Below, piece after piece: positions 24,049-36,035 of a DNA stretch of 64,000 nt. A model generated the notes under the pieces. The model saw only the letters and a program-made list of their open reading frames with translations. It was not told the DNA's origin and did no database searches. Both the position numbers and the translations under genes were made by a program. Positions within the stretch are counted from its first letter, which is position 1. Every line of letters starts with the position of its first letter. This DNA comes from Saposhnikovia divaricata (lineage: Eukaryota > Streptophyta > Magnoliopsida > Apiales > Apiaceae), in contig CM071595.1 of assembly GCA_036435485.1 (NCBI GenBank), positions 11,026,001 through 11,090,000 of the forward strand. Reading direction: 5' to 3'.

Positions 24049-25050
24049 CTACTCGTCTTCATCCTCGGATGAATCAGTATCTGGTGGTGGATACGGTGTA
24101 CGAGCTCCATAGACGGGCCACCGGGCCTAAATACCCGCATCTCTCAAAGCTGTAGCCATATCCTCATCATACTCCCGATTACTAGCATGTATAGCATCCA
24201 TACGCCTATACAAACGTCTAAAATGAGCATCCAAAACCCTTGGTACTCTCGAAACCTGTGGCGGAGCGCCCGCTCCCTGACCACTAGTACTAGCAACACT
24301 AACATCATACCCGAGCCCCCTAGGATGTGGGATTCCGCCTTGCCATTCCGGCATCCGATCAATAGACACGTCAACAATGGAAGGCAAAGGTGACTGCAAC
24401 TCCTCATCCGCACCCAAGTAACGCCACTAACCATACACAACCCAACTATGATGAACAATATAGGCGACATCAATGTATTTTCCCTTTAGAATGCCCCAAA
24501 GAATAATCGCTCTGTCAGCTGTGACCTCACCGGTATGAGAAGTAGGCATAATATTGGCACAAAGAAATAGATACCACGCTCGGGCAAACTTATTCATAGC
24601 AGAAGACGGAAAAGTAAGTGGCTCATTAGTTCCCAATTTATACTTCCAACTTGTACCGGGAACACAAAGTTCACGAACAATCGCCTCCATATCCACATCA
24701 GCACTAGTCTTCAGTACCCAATTTTCATCCCCCACAAGCTTAGGTGGTTGTCCCAAAATCGGTCGAATAGCATTTGATCTGTAATCCACCCGTTTACCAT
24801 GATCCATACACACACCATTCTGCTCATCTTTAGCATTCGCATAAAACTCCCTAACCACATTCACCGGAACCGGAGTAGGTGCCTTACAAATCTCTCCCCA
24901 TCGTAACTCACTAATCACCTCAACCAACCCATAATGACGAGTTGGCAAAAACCCCCTTTCCTTCTCCACCGGCCTTGACAACAATCGATTATACTCAACC
25001 TCCGCCTCCGGAGAAGAAAATCTCTCCACCCTACTAGAACCACCTCTCAT
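24049..25050 (-). pseudogene. ORF3 of the Athila-type element (putative plant transposon domain)
   Basis: I start it at the ATG at 25050. The segments VREFYANAKDEQNG and MNKFARAWYLFLCANIMPT fit the 'putative plant transposon protein' domain (Transposase_32-like) seen in Athila and other plant elements. It is followed by a Ser/Gly-rich linker, a short helical segment and an acidic end. Two single TAG codons (24429-24427 and 24129-24127) break a frame that is otherwise open to the TAG at 24051-24049. No membrane segment is evident, so an envelope role is not supported. Function unknown. Confidence 0.7.
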
Positions 25051-25074
25051 TCGCTTAGGAGCCAGCACAATCAA

Positions 25075-25831
25075 TTCTCAACTCAACAATATCATCAAAA
25101 TCCACCAATAGCAATGAACCAAGCAATTGTACACAAAAATCACAAAATCCCCAAATTTACAAGAACACAAATTCGTAATAAGAATTAAAGAAGAAATTTA
25201 TCAAATACGAATTGAAGAGGTGTAACTTGCAATGAAAATCCCCCAAACTTGAATCCTTCTTGCTTCTTGAAATTTGAATGGAGGTTTAGAGATTTTAATT
25301 TATGGATTGGGTGTATATATTTGTGTAAGTATAGGTGTATAAGGTAGGAAATTTGAATGGACATATAAAAGAGAAGAATAAAATTTGAATTAGAATTGAT
25401 ATGGGTTTAAGAATTTGAAGAGAAGATGGAGGATTTGGAATTGATATAGGTTTAGGATTGGGTTTAGGGATGTTAGTATAAGAGAATACAAGAAATTGGG
25501 GAGAAAGAATTTTTTTTTTTTATAACCAACAGCTGAATTCGGGCCAAACACTCTGCACAAGGACCAGACTGCGCGCGCCAGGAGCAGACTGCGCATTACC
25601 CAGTAACGCAGGCGCAGCCTGCGTGACATACAGAAACGCAGGCGCAGACTGCGTGAGATCAGTTTTTTTTTTCACACTCATTTTTTTACCCAATTTTTTT
25701 TTTCACACTCATTTTTTTCACACAATTTTTTTTTTTGAAAGAACAAAGGTATACAACAAATACTCCATCACTTGGGTTGCCTCCCAAGAAGCGCTCGTTT
25801 AATGTCATTAGCTTGACATTCTTCCGAAAAT
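25075..25831 (-). other. Spacer between pol and ORF3 with CG-rich and T-rich repeats
   Basis: No gene is seen. Near 25560-25655 a CG-rich part repeats words such as AACGCAGGCGCAG and CTGCGTGA, which could pair. From 25660 to 25740 are T-runs separated by CACACTCA. An extra polypurine-tract copy is at 25240-25250. Confidence 0.6.
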
Positions 25832-28800
25832 TCACGAACAAGATAAAACAGCGGGAACCTTCTCTCGGTTCACCATTCCTCCATAATACGGCTTAAGTCT
25901 CTGTCCATTTACCATGAAAGCATCATCAATAGAACCCCTATATATCTCCACTGCTCCATGTGGAAACACGGTTTTGACTGTAAACGGACCTGACCACTTT
26001 GATTTGAGCTTTCCCAGAAAAATTTTAAGGCGAGAATTATAAAGCAAAACTTGTTAGCCTGGCACAAACGACTTATGCACCAACTTCCTATCATGCCACC
26101 TCTTCACTTTCTCCTTGTACACCTTAGCATTCTCGAAAGCCTGCTCACGAAATTCCTCGAGCTCATTTAACTGAAGTAGACGTTTCTCACCCGTAGCTGA
26201 AATATCTAAGTTTAACTTCTTCAACGCCCAATAGGCCTTATGCTCTAACTCTGCCGGCAAATGACAAGCCTTACCAAATACCAAATGATAAGGAGACATA
26301 CATAGGGGTGTCTTGTAAGCAGTTCTATACGCCCAAACCGCTTCGTCTAACTTCAAAGACCAATCCTTTCTTGATGGATTTACCACTTTCTCGAGAATTC
26401 TATTGATCTCACGATTCGAAACCTCCGCTTGACCATTAGTTTGAGGATGATAAGCTGTGGCAACACCATGAGTCACATTATACCTTGCCATCATAGCAGT
26501 AAATTGACGATTACAGAAGTGTGTCCCCTCATCACTGATTATAGCTCGTGGAGTTCCAAAACGCGTGAAAATTTGCTTGTGAAGAAAATTCAGCACCACC
26601 GTAGCATCATTGGTCGGTAAAGCCTTCACCTCGACCCATTTAGACACGTAATCCACTGCTAAGAGAATGTACTGATTATTTCAAGACGACACAAATGGAC
26701 CCATGAAATCAATCCCCCACACATCAAAAATCTCAACTTCAAGAATCGTAGTAAGAGGCATCTCGTTCCTCCTAGAAATATTACCAACCCTTTGACATCG
26801 ATCACAACTCATCACGAACCTATGAGAATCTTTAAACAGAGTTGGCCAATAGAATCCCGCTTGAAGTACTTTCTGAGCTGTTTTATCACTACCGTAATGG
26901 CCTCCATATCTGGTAGAATGACAATCATGCAAAATACCTTCTGTTTCACTATACGGAATGCACCTCCTCAAAATCTGATCCACACCAAGCTTGAACAAGA
27001 ATGGCTCGTCCCAACGATACCACTTCACATCATGCAGAAACTTCTTCTTTTGAGCATGAGAAAATTCCGGAGGGATGACATTACTAACAAGATAGTTCAC
27101 ATAATCTGCAAACCATGGCTCTTCACCTTGCACTCCAAAAAGCTGCTCATCTGGAAAAGATTCATTAATAAGAGATTTGTTATGCGAATCCTTATTGTGG
27201 TCCTCTAAGCGTGAGAGATGATCCACTACTTGATTTTCCGTGCCTTTCCTATCCTTGATTTCCACATCAAATTCTTGCAAAAGAAGCACCCAACGAATCA
27301 ATCTAGGCTTTGAATCCTTCTTCGACTTCAGATATCGAATAGCAGCATGATCCGTGTACACAATCACCTTAGTACCAAGCAAATAAGATATGAATTTCTC
27401 AAAAGCATAGACAACCGCTAGCAACTCCTTCTCCGTAGTAGTGTAGTTCAGCTGTGCATCATTTAGGGTTTTACTAGCATAGTAAACCACATGAAAAATT
27501 TTATCCTTCCTTTGACCAAGCACAGCTCCAACAGCATAGTCACTAGCATCACACATAAGTTCGAACGGTTCCTCCCAATTAGGTGCAGTAATGACTGGTG
27601 TAGTAGTCAACTTCTTCTTCTAGAGCTCAAAAGCTGCAAGGCACTCATCATCAAACTTGAAAGGAACATCCTTCTCCAACAAGTTACACAAAGGTTTAGA
27701 GATTTTCGAGAAGTCTTGAATGAATCTCTGATAGAACCCCGCATGACCAAGAAAATTGCGAATTCCTTTAACAGAAATAGGTGGAGGAAGATTTTCGATT
27801 GTCTCCACCTTAGCTTTATCCACTTCAAGCCCCTTAACAGATACCTTGTGCCCAAGAATAATTCCTTCTTGCACCATAAAATGACACTTCTCCCAATTAA
27901 GCACCAAGTTAGTCTCCACACAACGTTTCAACACCAAGCCAAGATTATGCAAGCACTCGTCATATGAAGTACCAAAAACTGAGAAGTCATCCATAAAAAC
28001 CTCCACATTCGAGCCAATCATGTCTGAGAAAATAGCCATCATGCACCTTTGAAAAGTGGCGGGAGCACCACAAAGTCCGAAAGAAACACGTCGAAAAGCA
28101 AAAGTGCCAAAAGGACATGTGAATGTGGTCTTCTCTTGATCTTCCGGAGCAATTCAAATCTGATTATATCCCGAATAACCATCAAGCAAACAATAATACT
28201 CGTGACCAGCCAATCTGTCTAACATGTGATCAACGAATGGAAGAGGAAAGTGGTCTTTTTTTGTGGCTTTGTTGAGCTTCCGATAATCCATGCAAACTCT
28301 CCATCCCGTGACTGTCCGAGTAGGGATGAGCTCGTTCTTCTCATTAGCAACAACTGTCATGCCACCTTTCTTTGGCACACATTGAACCGGACTCACCCAA
28401 GAACTATCCGAGATAGGATAGATAATACCCGCATCTAACCACTTTAGAATTTCCTTCTTCACCACCTCTTTCATAATAGGATTAATTCTTCGCTGATGTT
28501 CAACAGTAGGCTTAGCTCCTTCCTCTAGCAGAATTTTGTGCATGCAATAAGAAGGGTTGATTCCCTTTATATCTGCTATGGTCCAACCAATTGCCGACTT
28601 GAACTCCCTCAGAATTCCCAAGAGCTTTTCTTCTTCACTACCTGACAAGTTAGAAGCAATAATAACAGGTAACGTAGATGCATCACCAAGAAACGCATAC
28701 CTCAAGTGTTCGGGCAATGGTTTGAGCTCAAGTGTAGGAGCTTCCTCAATAGAAGGCTTAAGACGCTCAGTAGAATTTTTCAACTCTGCTAACCCAAGAG

Positions 28801-28846
28801 ATTCAAAAGGCATGTCAACTCTCCTTCTCCAAGGAGCTGAATTTAA
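25832..28846 (-). pseudogene. pol: RT-RNase H-integrase of the Athila-type element, broken
   Basis: One reading frame runs through RT (CVPKKGG and VCMDYRKLNKAT, then FMDDF near 27997), RNase H (CDASDYAVGAVL, TEKELLAVVYAFEK, YTDHAAIRYL), the integrase zinc finger (about 26900-26780), and the integrase core (GIDFMGP, IISDEGTHF, HPQTNGQAEVSNRE). The C-terminal part ends near 25832. Single stops break it at 28156-28154 (TGA), 27622-27620 (TAG), 26683-26681 (TGA) and 26056-26054 (TAA). The frame is unchanged on both sides of each, so these are point changes. The polymerase Asp-Asp pair is present, but no full-length product can be made. Confidence 0.9.
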
Positions 28847-31175
28847 TTACTGTAGCTGTTTGACTATTTCCTCATCTTCAAAATCAGAGTCACCAACTAA
28901 AACTTTTTCCAAAGAATCTAACTTAAGCAACTGCTCAATTTCCATAGTAACTGCAGAATCAACCAACTCCACCTTCAAGCATTCTTCTTCATCTGTGGGA
29001 AATTTCATTGCATTGAACACATTAAAAGTGATATTCTGGTCTTGCACCCTCATGGTGAGCTCCCCTTTCTGCACATCGATCAAGGTTATACCAGTGGCTA
29101 AGAACGGTCTTCCCAAGATTATGGGAATCTTCTTATCCTCTTCAAAATCCAAGATATCAAAATCAACAGGAAATATGAGTTTGTCAACTTTCACCAAAAC
29201 ATCTTCCACTATGCCTCTAGGATATGTAATTGAACGATCAGCCAACTGTAAAGAGATGTTGGTAGGCTTTGGTTCCGGTAGACCAAGTTGCATATAGACT
29301 GACAAGGGCATGAGATTGATGCTAGCTCCCAAGTCACACAAGCACTTCTCAAAAGACAAATTACCAATAGTGCATGGAATAGTTAAGCTACCAGGATCCT
29401 TTAGTTTTGGAGGCAATTTCTGTTGCAGCACAGCACTGCACTCTTCCGTTAGAGCAACGGTCTCTAATTCCTCGAGCTTCAACTTACGAGAAAGAATCCC
29501 CTTCATGAACTTGGCATAGCTCGGTATCTGTTCAAGAGCTTCGTCAAAGGGAATGTTAATCTGTAACTTCTTGAACACCTCTAAGAACTTAGCAAATTTC
29601 TTATCCAACTGTTGCTTCTGGAGTCTTCTAGGATAAGGAGGAAGAGGATAGATCTGAGTATTCTTCATAGACTGCTCCAGAGAAGCTTTTATAGGTTCCT
29701 TGCTCTTCTCTACTTCATCATCTAGCTCATCAGCTACTAAATCAGATTTCTCAATCTCGGGCACTACAGATTTTTCAACTTTTTGGTTCTGTACTTCTTC
29801 ATCTTCCTTAGCGGCTAATTTAGGATCTGTTGTAACCTTTCCCGATCTCAAAGTCACAGCCTTTACCTGTTCTTTGCCATCCCTCCTGCCCGGATTAGTC
29901 TCGGTATCACTAGGAAGAGTTCCTTGTTGCCTACTAAGTAAGGCACTTGCAATCTGTCCCATCTGGTTTTCCAAGACCTTTTGAGAAGCTTGCAGGTTCT
30001 TCATCATCATCCTCAAATCATCCATTTCTGATTTTTCATTAGATGATTGCCCCGCATGAGCCTGGGGCTGTTGCTGCTGAAATCCAGGAGGTTGATATGG
30101 TGCCCTTGGAGCATAAGGCTGTTGATAGCCTTGATTGAATGGCTTCGGTTGCTGACCCTGAAACTACTGATAGGGCTGCTGAGGTTGTTGAGCACCTTGG
30201 TTGTTGCTACAGCTGAAGTTAGGATGATTCCTGTTGTTTGGATGATAGGTGGCTGGAACTGGTGCAGCAGGTCTCTGAAAATTACTCTGGTGCAGCAAGT
30301 CTCTGAAAACTACTTACAAACTGTGCTGATTCAGAAGAGATAGCACACTGATTCATCTCATTTGCGCCCGCACATAGCTCAAAAATACTAGCAACCTGCT
30401 GAACTCCATAATAAGCAAGAGAATCCACCTTCATCGTAAGAGCCTTCAACTGAGCTGCAATAGCTGAAGCTGTGTCAACTTCAAGAACACCTGCTACCTT
30501 GCCTTGAGAAAGCCTCTGTGTTGGATTTTGATATTCATTAGCAGCCATCGTCTCAATTAGATCATAAGCCTCCGCATAGCTCTTAGCCCACAGAGCTCCA
30601 CCTGATGCTGCATCTAGCAAGGTTCTAGACTGTGCTCCCAACCCATTGTAAAAACCGTTAATGACCATCTAATCAGGCATGCCATGATGTGGACACCTAC
30701 GAAGCATCTCCTTGTAACGTTCCCAAGCCTCACACAAAGACTCGCCAGATTGCTGTTGAAATTGAGTTAACTGGTTCCGTATTGCTGCAGTTTTCGCCAT
30801 CGGGAAGAATTTAGTAAGAAACTTCTGAGCAAGATCCTCCCATGTAGTAATGGAACCAGCTGGTAGAGAGTGTAACCAGCCCTTAGCCTTATCCCTTAAA
30901 GAGAATGGGAAAAGCCTCAACTTGATAGCATCCTCCGACATCCCATTAAATTTGAAAGTGTCGCAGATCTCGATAAAGTCCCGGATGTGCATGTTAGGAT
31001 CCTCTGTCGAAGCACCCCCAAACTGAACCGAATTCTGCACCATCTGAATTGTGCTCGGCTTGATCTCAAAGTTGTTCGCTGCAATAGATGGCCTGACAAT
31101 ACTAGATTGTATGTCAATGATCTTTGGCTGCGAATAGTCCTTCAAAGCCTTGACTGCTGCTGGTAAATCTGCCAT
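28847..31175 (-). pseudogene. gag: gag-protease of the Athila-type element, broken
   Basis: I start gag at the ATG at 31175. A retrotransposon gag domain follows (GWLHSLPAGSITTWEDLAQ), then GAQSRTLLDAASGGALWAK, a Gln/Pro-rich linker (about 30210-30040), and an aspartic protease with CLCDLGASINLMPLSVY near 29340 and IILGRPFLAT near 29110. TAG at 30671-30669 interrupts gag. A 28-bp tandem duplication (30260-30315) then shifts the frame by one, and everything downstream is in the new frame. TAG at 30166-30164 and TAA at 28849-28847 are further stops. No gag zinc knuckle is seen. Confidence 0.88.
30260..30315. repeat. 28-bp tandem duplication in Athila gag
   Basis: The segment starting TGGTGCAGCA at 30260 is repeated at 30288 with three differences. 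A length of 28 is not a multiple of three, and it accounts exactly for the frame change between gag and the rest of the polyprotein. Confidence 0.85.
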
Positions 31176-31383
31176 CTCTACAGTAGTTTCAAGTTCCTTT
31201 TTCTTATTATCTACTACAAGACTGTCTTCTGCCAGTTTTTTCCTTACGAGCCTGCAAACGTGTTCGCATACACGTTCAAGTACCTGAAAACACCACGAAA
31301 CAAACAACTAAGTAAGAAATCCGAGTCAGTGAACGCTAACGACCACTGATGACAAGCACATAAACTAAAAAAAACATCGATGG

Positions 31384-31401
31384 TCCCCGGCAGCGGCGCC
31401 A
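31384..31401 (-). promoter_or_regulatory. Primer binding site of the Athila-type element
   Basis: On the - strand TGGCGCCGCTGCCGGGGA lies seven bases inside the 5' LTR end. It matches the complement of the 3' end of plant tRNA-Asp with one apparent mismatch, typical for Athila-type elements. Confidence 0.8.
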
Positions 31402-31407
31402 AAAACT

Positions 31408-32896
31408 TGTTAACACAATATCACGCAAGTATACGTGGTCAAAAGTAATACAATTAAGTTCATTCCACTGAGATCTGGTTAAGTTCTTTTCAGCTAATGT
31501 GCCTATTCAACAATGTATGATCTTAATTCACTGCTAAGACAATTAATAAATATGGGTTTTAATTATCTAAATTAAACTAAGATGCAGATTATTAAACTAA
31601 GAATGAATTACCTAATGAGAATTATAATCAGATTACTTATATGAGAATAAACATGGAATCCTAACTTCATTATCTACTTCACTTAGAGTCAATGCCTTTA
31701 ATCAATACATGTGATGGTTTTGATATCTGATCGAATAACACGGAACAAGTAAAAGTTACCTCTCGGTATACTAATACCAAACTACGCATGCATCCACAAA
31801 AGAGATAGAAGATGGGTAGACACCAATTATGTTTAGGCCCTATATCTCTATAGAATTTGAAAACATAAAGGTTTAAGCACAAGTTATCCACTTAGATCAC
31901 ATAGGGTAGCATAATATCTCTATTTACGCCACAAATCATGATGTTAAAACATCAACCTATCCTATGCTAGCATGGCAAGTTCTAAATCTCAAGATCCACT
32001 CTCGTTTAGCAAGAGATTAACATATTAGATGTTAGCTACGCATCTAAATTCATGAAGCACAACCATACAAGGATATCAAGAATTCACCACACATAAATCT
32101 TTAAAGCATACAAACTACTAAGCTACATAGATAAGTCCATTAGGATCCCATGACAACGATTAGTTCATAGTTGAACCGTTCGTCACCATGGGATTAGATG
32201 AAAACATGATATTAAACGAGATATGAAAGAAAGAAGCAATAATATTAATAAAAACAAGAGTTGAGAGAACAAATCTATAATCCAAAGTATACAAAAGATG
32301 AAGTAGATCTAGATCTTTGCTTGTCACCGAGCTTGAATCCTTCTCCACTTTTCTCTCTTGCAGTTCTACGTTACAATAATAAAAATCTGATACAAATTAC
32401 ATGGTAGGATGTGTTTAAATAGACTCTAGAAGTCTTGCACAGTAAGAAATTACCTTCTATTACAATTAGAATTCGATTAAGGTACCAAAAACTGCCCAAA
32501 ATACAATTAGAATTAGAAAAAGGGTAAAACAGTAATCTTCCAGCCTTGCTTCACAAAGAACACGTGCGCGAATTTTAACTACACGCTCCCTGCACCTACT
32601 ATCTATCCCAGGTTGTAGAAAATCTCTCAAGCTTCGCGTGAGCTGTAAGATCGCTGAAAACGGACTTCTAGAACTCCAGATATGGCCAAAACAGTGAAGA
32701 CTGCGCAACCTTCCCGGAAAATCCGAATTTTAATCAATTAATCCTCCAAACACGATAGAAGCATCACCCATAATCGACATTCTTTTAAGTCTGCACAACT
32801 AAGCAAAACACATCAAAACTACAATAAACTTGAGTCCAAGACAATCAATATAAGACGAATTGAAGCGATCCAAGTGGATATAAAATCCACTTATCA
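31408..32896 (-). repeat. 5' LTR of the Athila-type element
   Basis: 1489 bp, the same length as the 3' LTR, with about 25 substitutions and no indel seen by hand. Read on the - strand it drives the nested element, antisense to the copia host. Confidence 0.92.
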
Positions 32897-32901
32897 CATC
32901 A
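32897..32901. repeat. Target duplication, right copy (Athila-type element)
   Basis: CATCA, matching 21106-21110; the copia frame resumes directly after it. Confidence 0.9.
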
Positions 32902-34406
32902 CCTGATGGACCTATGTGGAAGAAGGCCATCAAAAGTGAAGTTGATTCTATTTTACAGAATCATACTTGGGAGTTAGTGGATTTGCCAGCCGGATGCAAA
33001 TCACTAGAAAGCAAGTGGGTTTTCAAGAAGTTGAAACCTGATGGCACTATTGATAAGTACAAGGCTAGACTTGTAATCAAGGGATACAAGTAACAAAAAG
33101 GCCTTGACTACTTTGATACATATTCTCCAGTATCGAGAATAACGTCCATAAGGATGATGTTTGCTATCGCTGCAATACGGAAATTAACAGTGCATCAAAT
33201 AGATGTGAAAACAGCTTTTCTAAATGGAGATATAGATGAAGAAATCTATATGAAACAACCTGAAGGATTTGTTATCCCTGGACAAGAAAGGAAAGTTTGT
33301 AGATTGGTGAAATCATTGTATGGTTTGAAGCAAGCACCTATGAAGTGGCATGAAAAATTTGATGAGGCCGTGTTGGCCAGTGGCTTCAAGATCAATGAAT
33401 GTGATAGTTGCGCCTACTACAAGGATGTCGAGAATGGATATATTATGATGACGGTGTATGTAGATGATCTACTTATTGCTGGTAGCAATGATGAAGTGAT
33501 CAAATCTACAAAGGATATGTTAAAATCAAGATTTGACATGAAAAACATGGGACTAGCAAATGTAATTCTAGGAATTCAAATTTCTAGAACATCTGAGGGT
33601 CTTTCACTAAGTCAACCATATTATGTTGACAAGATCCTTGAGAAGTTTCTGAAGGATGATTTTGAGAAAGCTAGAACACCTGTGGATATGACTTTGCATC
33701 TATCCAAGAACAAAGGTGTAGGAGTCTCCCAACTGGAATACTCTAGGATAATTGGTAGTCTGATGTACCTGATGAGTTGTACTAGACCAGACATTGCGTA
33801 CTCAATCAGTAAGTTGAGTTGGTTTACGAGTAATCCGGGAGCTGATCATTGGAAAGCAATCATACGAGTACTAAGGTACTTGAGGGGAACTCGAGACTAT
33901 GGTTTGCATTATTTCAATTATCCAGCAGTACTAGAAGGCTATACTGATGCAAACTGGATATCTAGCAAAAAGGCACTGAAGTCTACGAGTGGATATGTGT
34001 TTACACTAGCTGGAGCAGCAGTGTCATGGAAATCCTCCAAACAAACTGTGATAACTCAGTTCACAATGGAAGCTGAGTTTATGGCATCAGATAAATGCGC
34101 ACAAGAGGCTGAATATTTACGCCAATTTCTGGAGGAAATTCCGAGATGGCCAAAGCCTGTGACTAAAATAGGACTGCACTGTGACAGTCAGTCTGCTATT
34201 GGTAGAGCACAGAGCACAATGTATAATGAAAAGTCCCGTCACATTCGACGACGACATAGTTCCATTAGACAGTTAATGTCAACCGGAATTATCACTTTGA
34301 CTTTATACCGTCAAAGGATAATATTGCGGATCCGCTAACCAAAGGGTTATCAAGAGAACTGGTTGACAAATCATCGAGAGGGATGGGCCTTAAGCATATT
34401 TCTTAA
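32902..34406 (+). pseudogene. RT-RNase H half of the outer copia element
   Basis: It continues the frame that ends at 21110. RT segments WVFKKL, VKTAFLNGDIDEEIYMKQP and YVDDLLIAGS (YVDD at 33457) are intact; RNase H shows YTDANW, TMEAEFMA and CDSQSAIG. TAA at 33091-33093 breaks the start of RT. Near 34290-34310 the frame shifts by one, and the expected C-terminus (DNIADPLTKGL, then RGMGL) continues in another frame to TAA 34404-34406. Confidence 0.88.
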
Positions 34407-35028
34407 CGGCGTCATGGTGGACACCCAACCATTGCTGACTGGAGGTCCCAAGAACTTGGTTCAATGGGCCACCTAAATCATGATGACCAAATCACTATGG
34501 GGGTAACCCCTGGCCTATTCCTATGATGAGAAACAGTGAGACCCGTAATGTACGAGGGTAAGCTATTAAGCTTTTAATGATCTTTCGGTGAATACGTGGA
34601 GTTCAAGATTTGAACACATGGAATTCAGTTGAGTAAACTCTGGTTACTCTATAAGATAAAGATCACCTATGTGGGTGAGAAGTGGGGCCGCTTCAAAGGA
34701 GAATTGCGAGGCACAATTCTTTAGAAACTCATGCAGAACCAGGACGATGTTCCATGGCCAAAATGGACATAATCATGAGAGCTGAATGAGTCAGAAAGGG
34801 TATAGTGATAAGTATATCATCGTTTACACAAACGGTCAAACAGTTCAAAGACAAGCACGTCTACTTTCTACTAGTAAAGTTGGTATGCTTACTCAAGCGA
34901 AGGTTCAAGGAGCATGCTCTACCTATCGTATGCTATATCTGATCGAAGAATTCTATCACCAAACCAAACTCCGTGTCTGTCTGTCTGGTTTGTGCTACTA
35001 CATTATCAATCTCATCCATGTGGGGGAT
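34407..35028 (+). other. 3' noncoding region and polypurine tract of the outer copia element
   Basis: No gene is seen. It is the usual stretch between RNase H and the 3' LTR in this kind of copia element. It ends in ATGTGGGGGAT (35018-35028) before TGTTGG. Confidence 0.6.
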
Positions 35029-36030
35029 TGTTGGAAAATGTGGGTTTTAGCCCCACATTGACTAGTCATTTTGAGCCTAATTTTGAGTAGTCGTTTATTG
35101 CGTGTGCGCAATGGGTGATGCTTGGATTATGTTCTCCTCCGAGAGAACTTTCTGAGGCATGTTTAATTACTCAAAATGGTTAAGGGATGAATGAGATATG
35201 ATAGCTCAAAGATGGTCCCTTAAGAGTGGAAATTTTGTTTAGGAAATGGAAGTCCCACATTGAAATGGAAAAGGAGTTTCCATGACTTTATATAGTACAA
35301 CACTTTAGTAGTGTTCACTTGTGTTGGCTAAGTGTTGCTCCATCTGCTACGCGGGCGAGCAGGGCGGGTGCGAATTGTGGGCTTTCGAGGGGAAATCCGA
35401 GGCTTCGTAAGCCTTCGGGCTTTCCGTGTATGCGACCTGCGGACACGAATGCAGCAGAAAATTGGGCCGGTTGAACCCGGACTAATTTTGTTATTTTCAC
35501 TGGGCTTAAAATAAATAAATCAAAATATGTTTTGATTAATTCAATTAAATCAGAATCAGTTTGATTGATTTGGTTAAATCCGAGATTTGATTTAATTGCA
35601 GATATTGTGTAGTGCACAAGTTTTATCATAATCTTTTCGTTACCGCCTTTTTAATTAATGCGTTAATTATTTTAGGCAGTTATGTAGCGAACAAGATTTG
35701 TCAGTCCTATAAATACCCCACTTAGGGTCTAGCTTTAATCATCTCATTCGCTGTTTAAACACATTCAGTACCTCTCTCTTTCTGGTGATAGTTTCTTGCT
35801 CGTTCGTGCTCGCTGAAGGTGCCGTTCTCTGCAACACCATCGTTCTCTCGTTTTATCCTGAGAGGCTATCGTTTCACACACATAGTGAGAGGCGAAATAG
35901 CTTTAAGGAGACAGCTCCTCCGCTGGACTCGAGTTTTTCTTATATCCTTTTGTTATTTATTGCTTATCCAATGTTATACACCGATTTGTTATTCGCACAC
36001 ATATTGTTATTTATCACAGATTGTTTAACA
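35029..36030 (+). repeat. 3' LTR of the outer copia element
   Basis: 1002 bp, TGTTGGAAAA to GTTTAACA, with TATAAATA at 35708. It keeps the two segments lost from the 5' LTR, so this is the more complete copy. Confidence 0.9.
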
Positions 36031-36035
36031 TATAT
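36031..36035. repeat. Target duplication, right copy (outer copia element)
   Basis: TATAT, matching 17579-17583. Confidence 0.9.

Larger units (their letters stand above)
21111..32896 (-). mobile_element. Athila-type Ty3/gypsy element nested in copia RT
   Basis: Read on the - strand: 5' LTR (32896-31408), primer binding site, gag, protease, RT, RNase H, integrase, a third ORF, polypurine tract, 3' LTR (22599-21111). RT before integrase defines Ty3/gypsy. A tRNA-Asp-like primer site, the DLGASINLMP protease motif, a gag with ASGGALWAKSYAEAYDLIE, and a sense ORF after pol point to Athila. By hand the two 1489-bp LTRs differ at about 25 bases (1.7%). With a rate of 1.3e-8 per site per year, an assumption, that is about 0.6-0.7 million years. 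Every ORF carries stops. Confidence 0.92.
17584..36030 (+). mobile_element. Complete, decayed Ty1/copia element holding a nested element
   Basis: Two LTRs flank a gag-protease-integrase half (18535-21110) and an RT-RNase H half (32902-34406). The halves are separated by an 11.8-kb Athila-type insertion. Removing it and one CATCA copy leaves a continuous reading frame at the junction. Removing the insertion gives an element of about 6.7 kb. By hand the LTRs differ at roughly 50-55 of about 870 aligned bases plus two deletions, so the insertion is fairly old. Confidence 0.92.

Noticed and set aside
30047..30343. Long + strand frames opposite Athila gag and pol
   Set aside because: They are mirror images of coding sequence and show no domain of their own.
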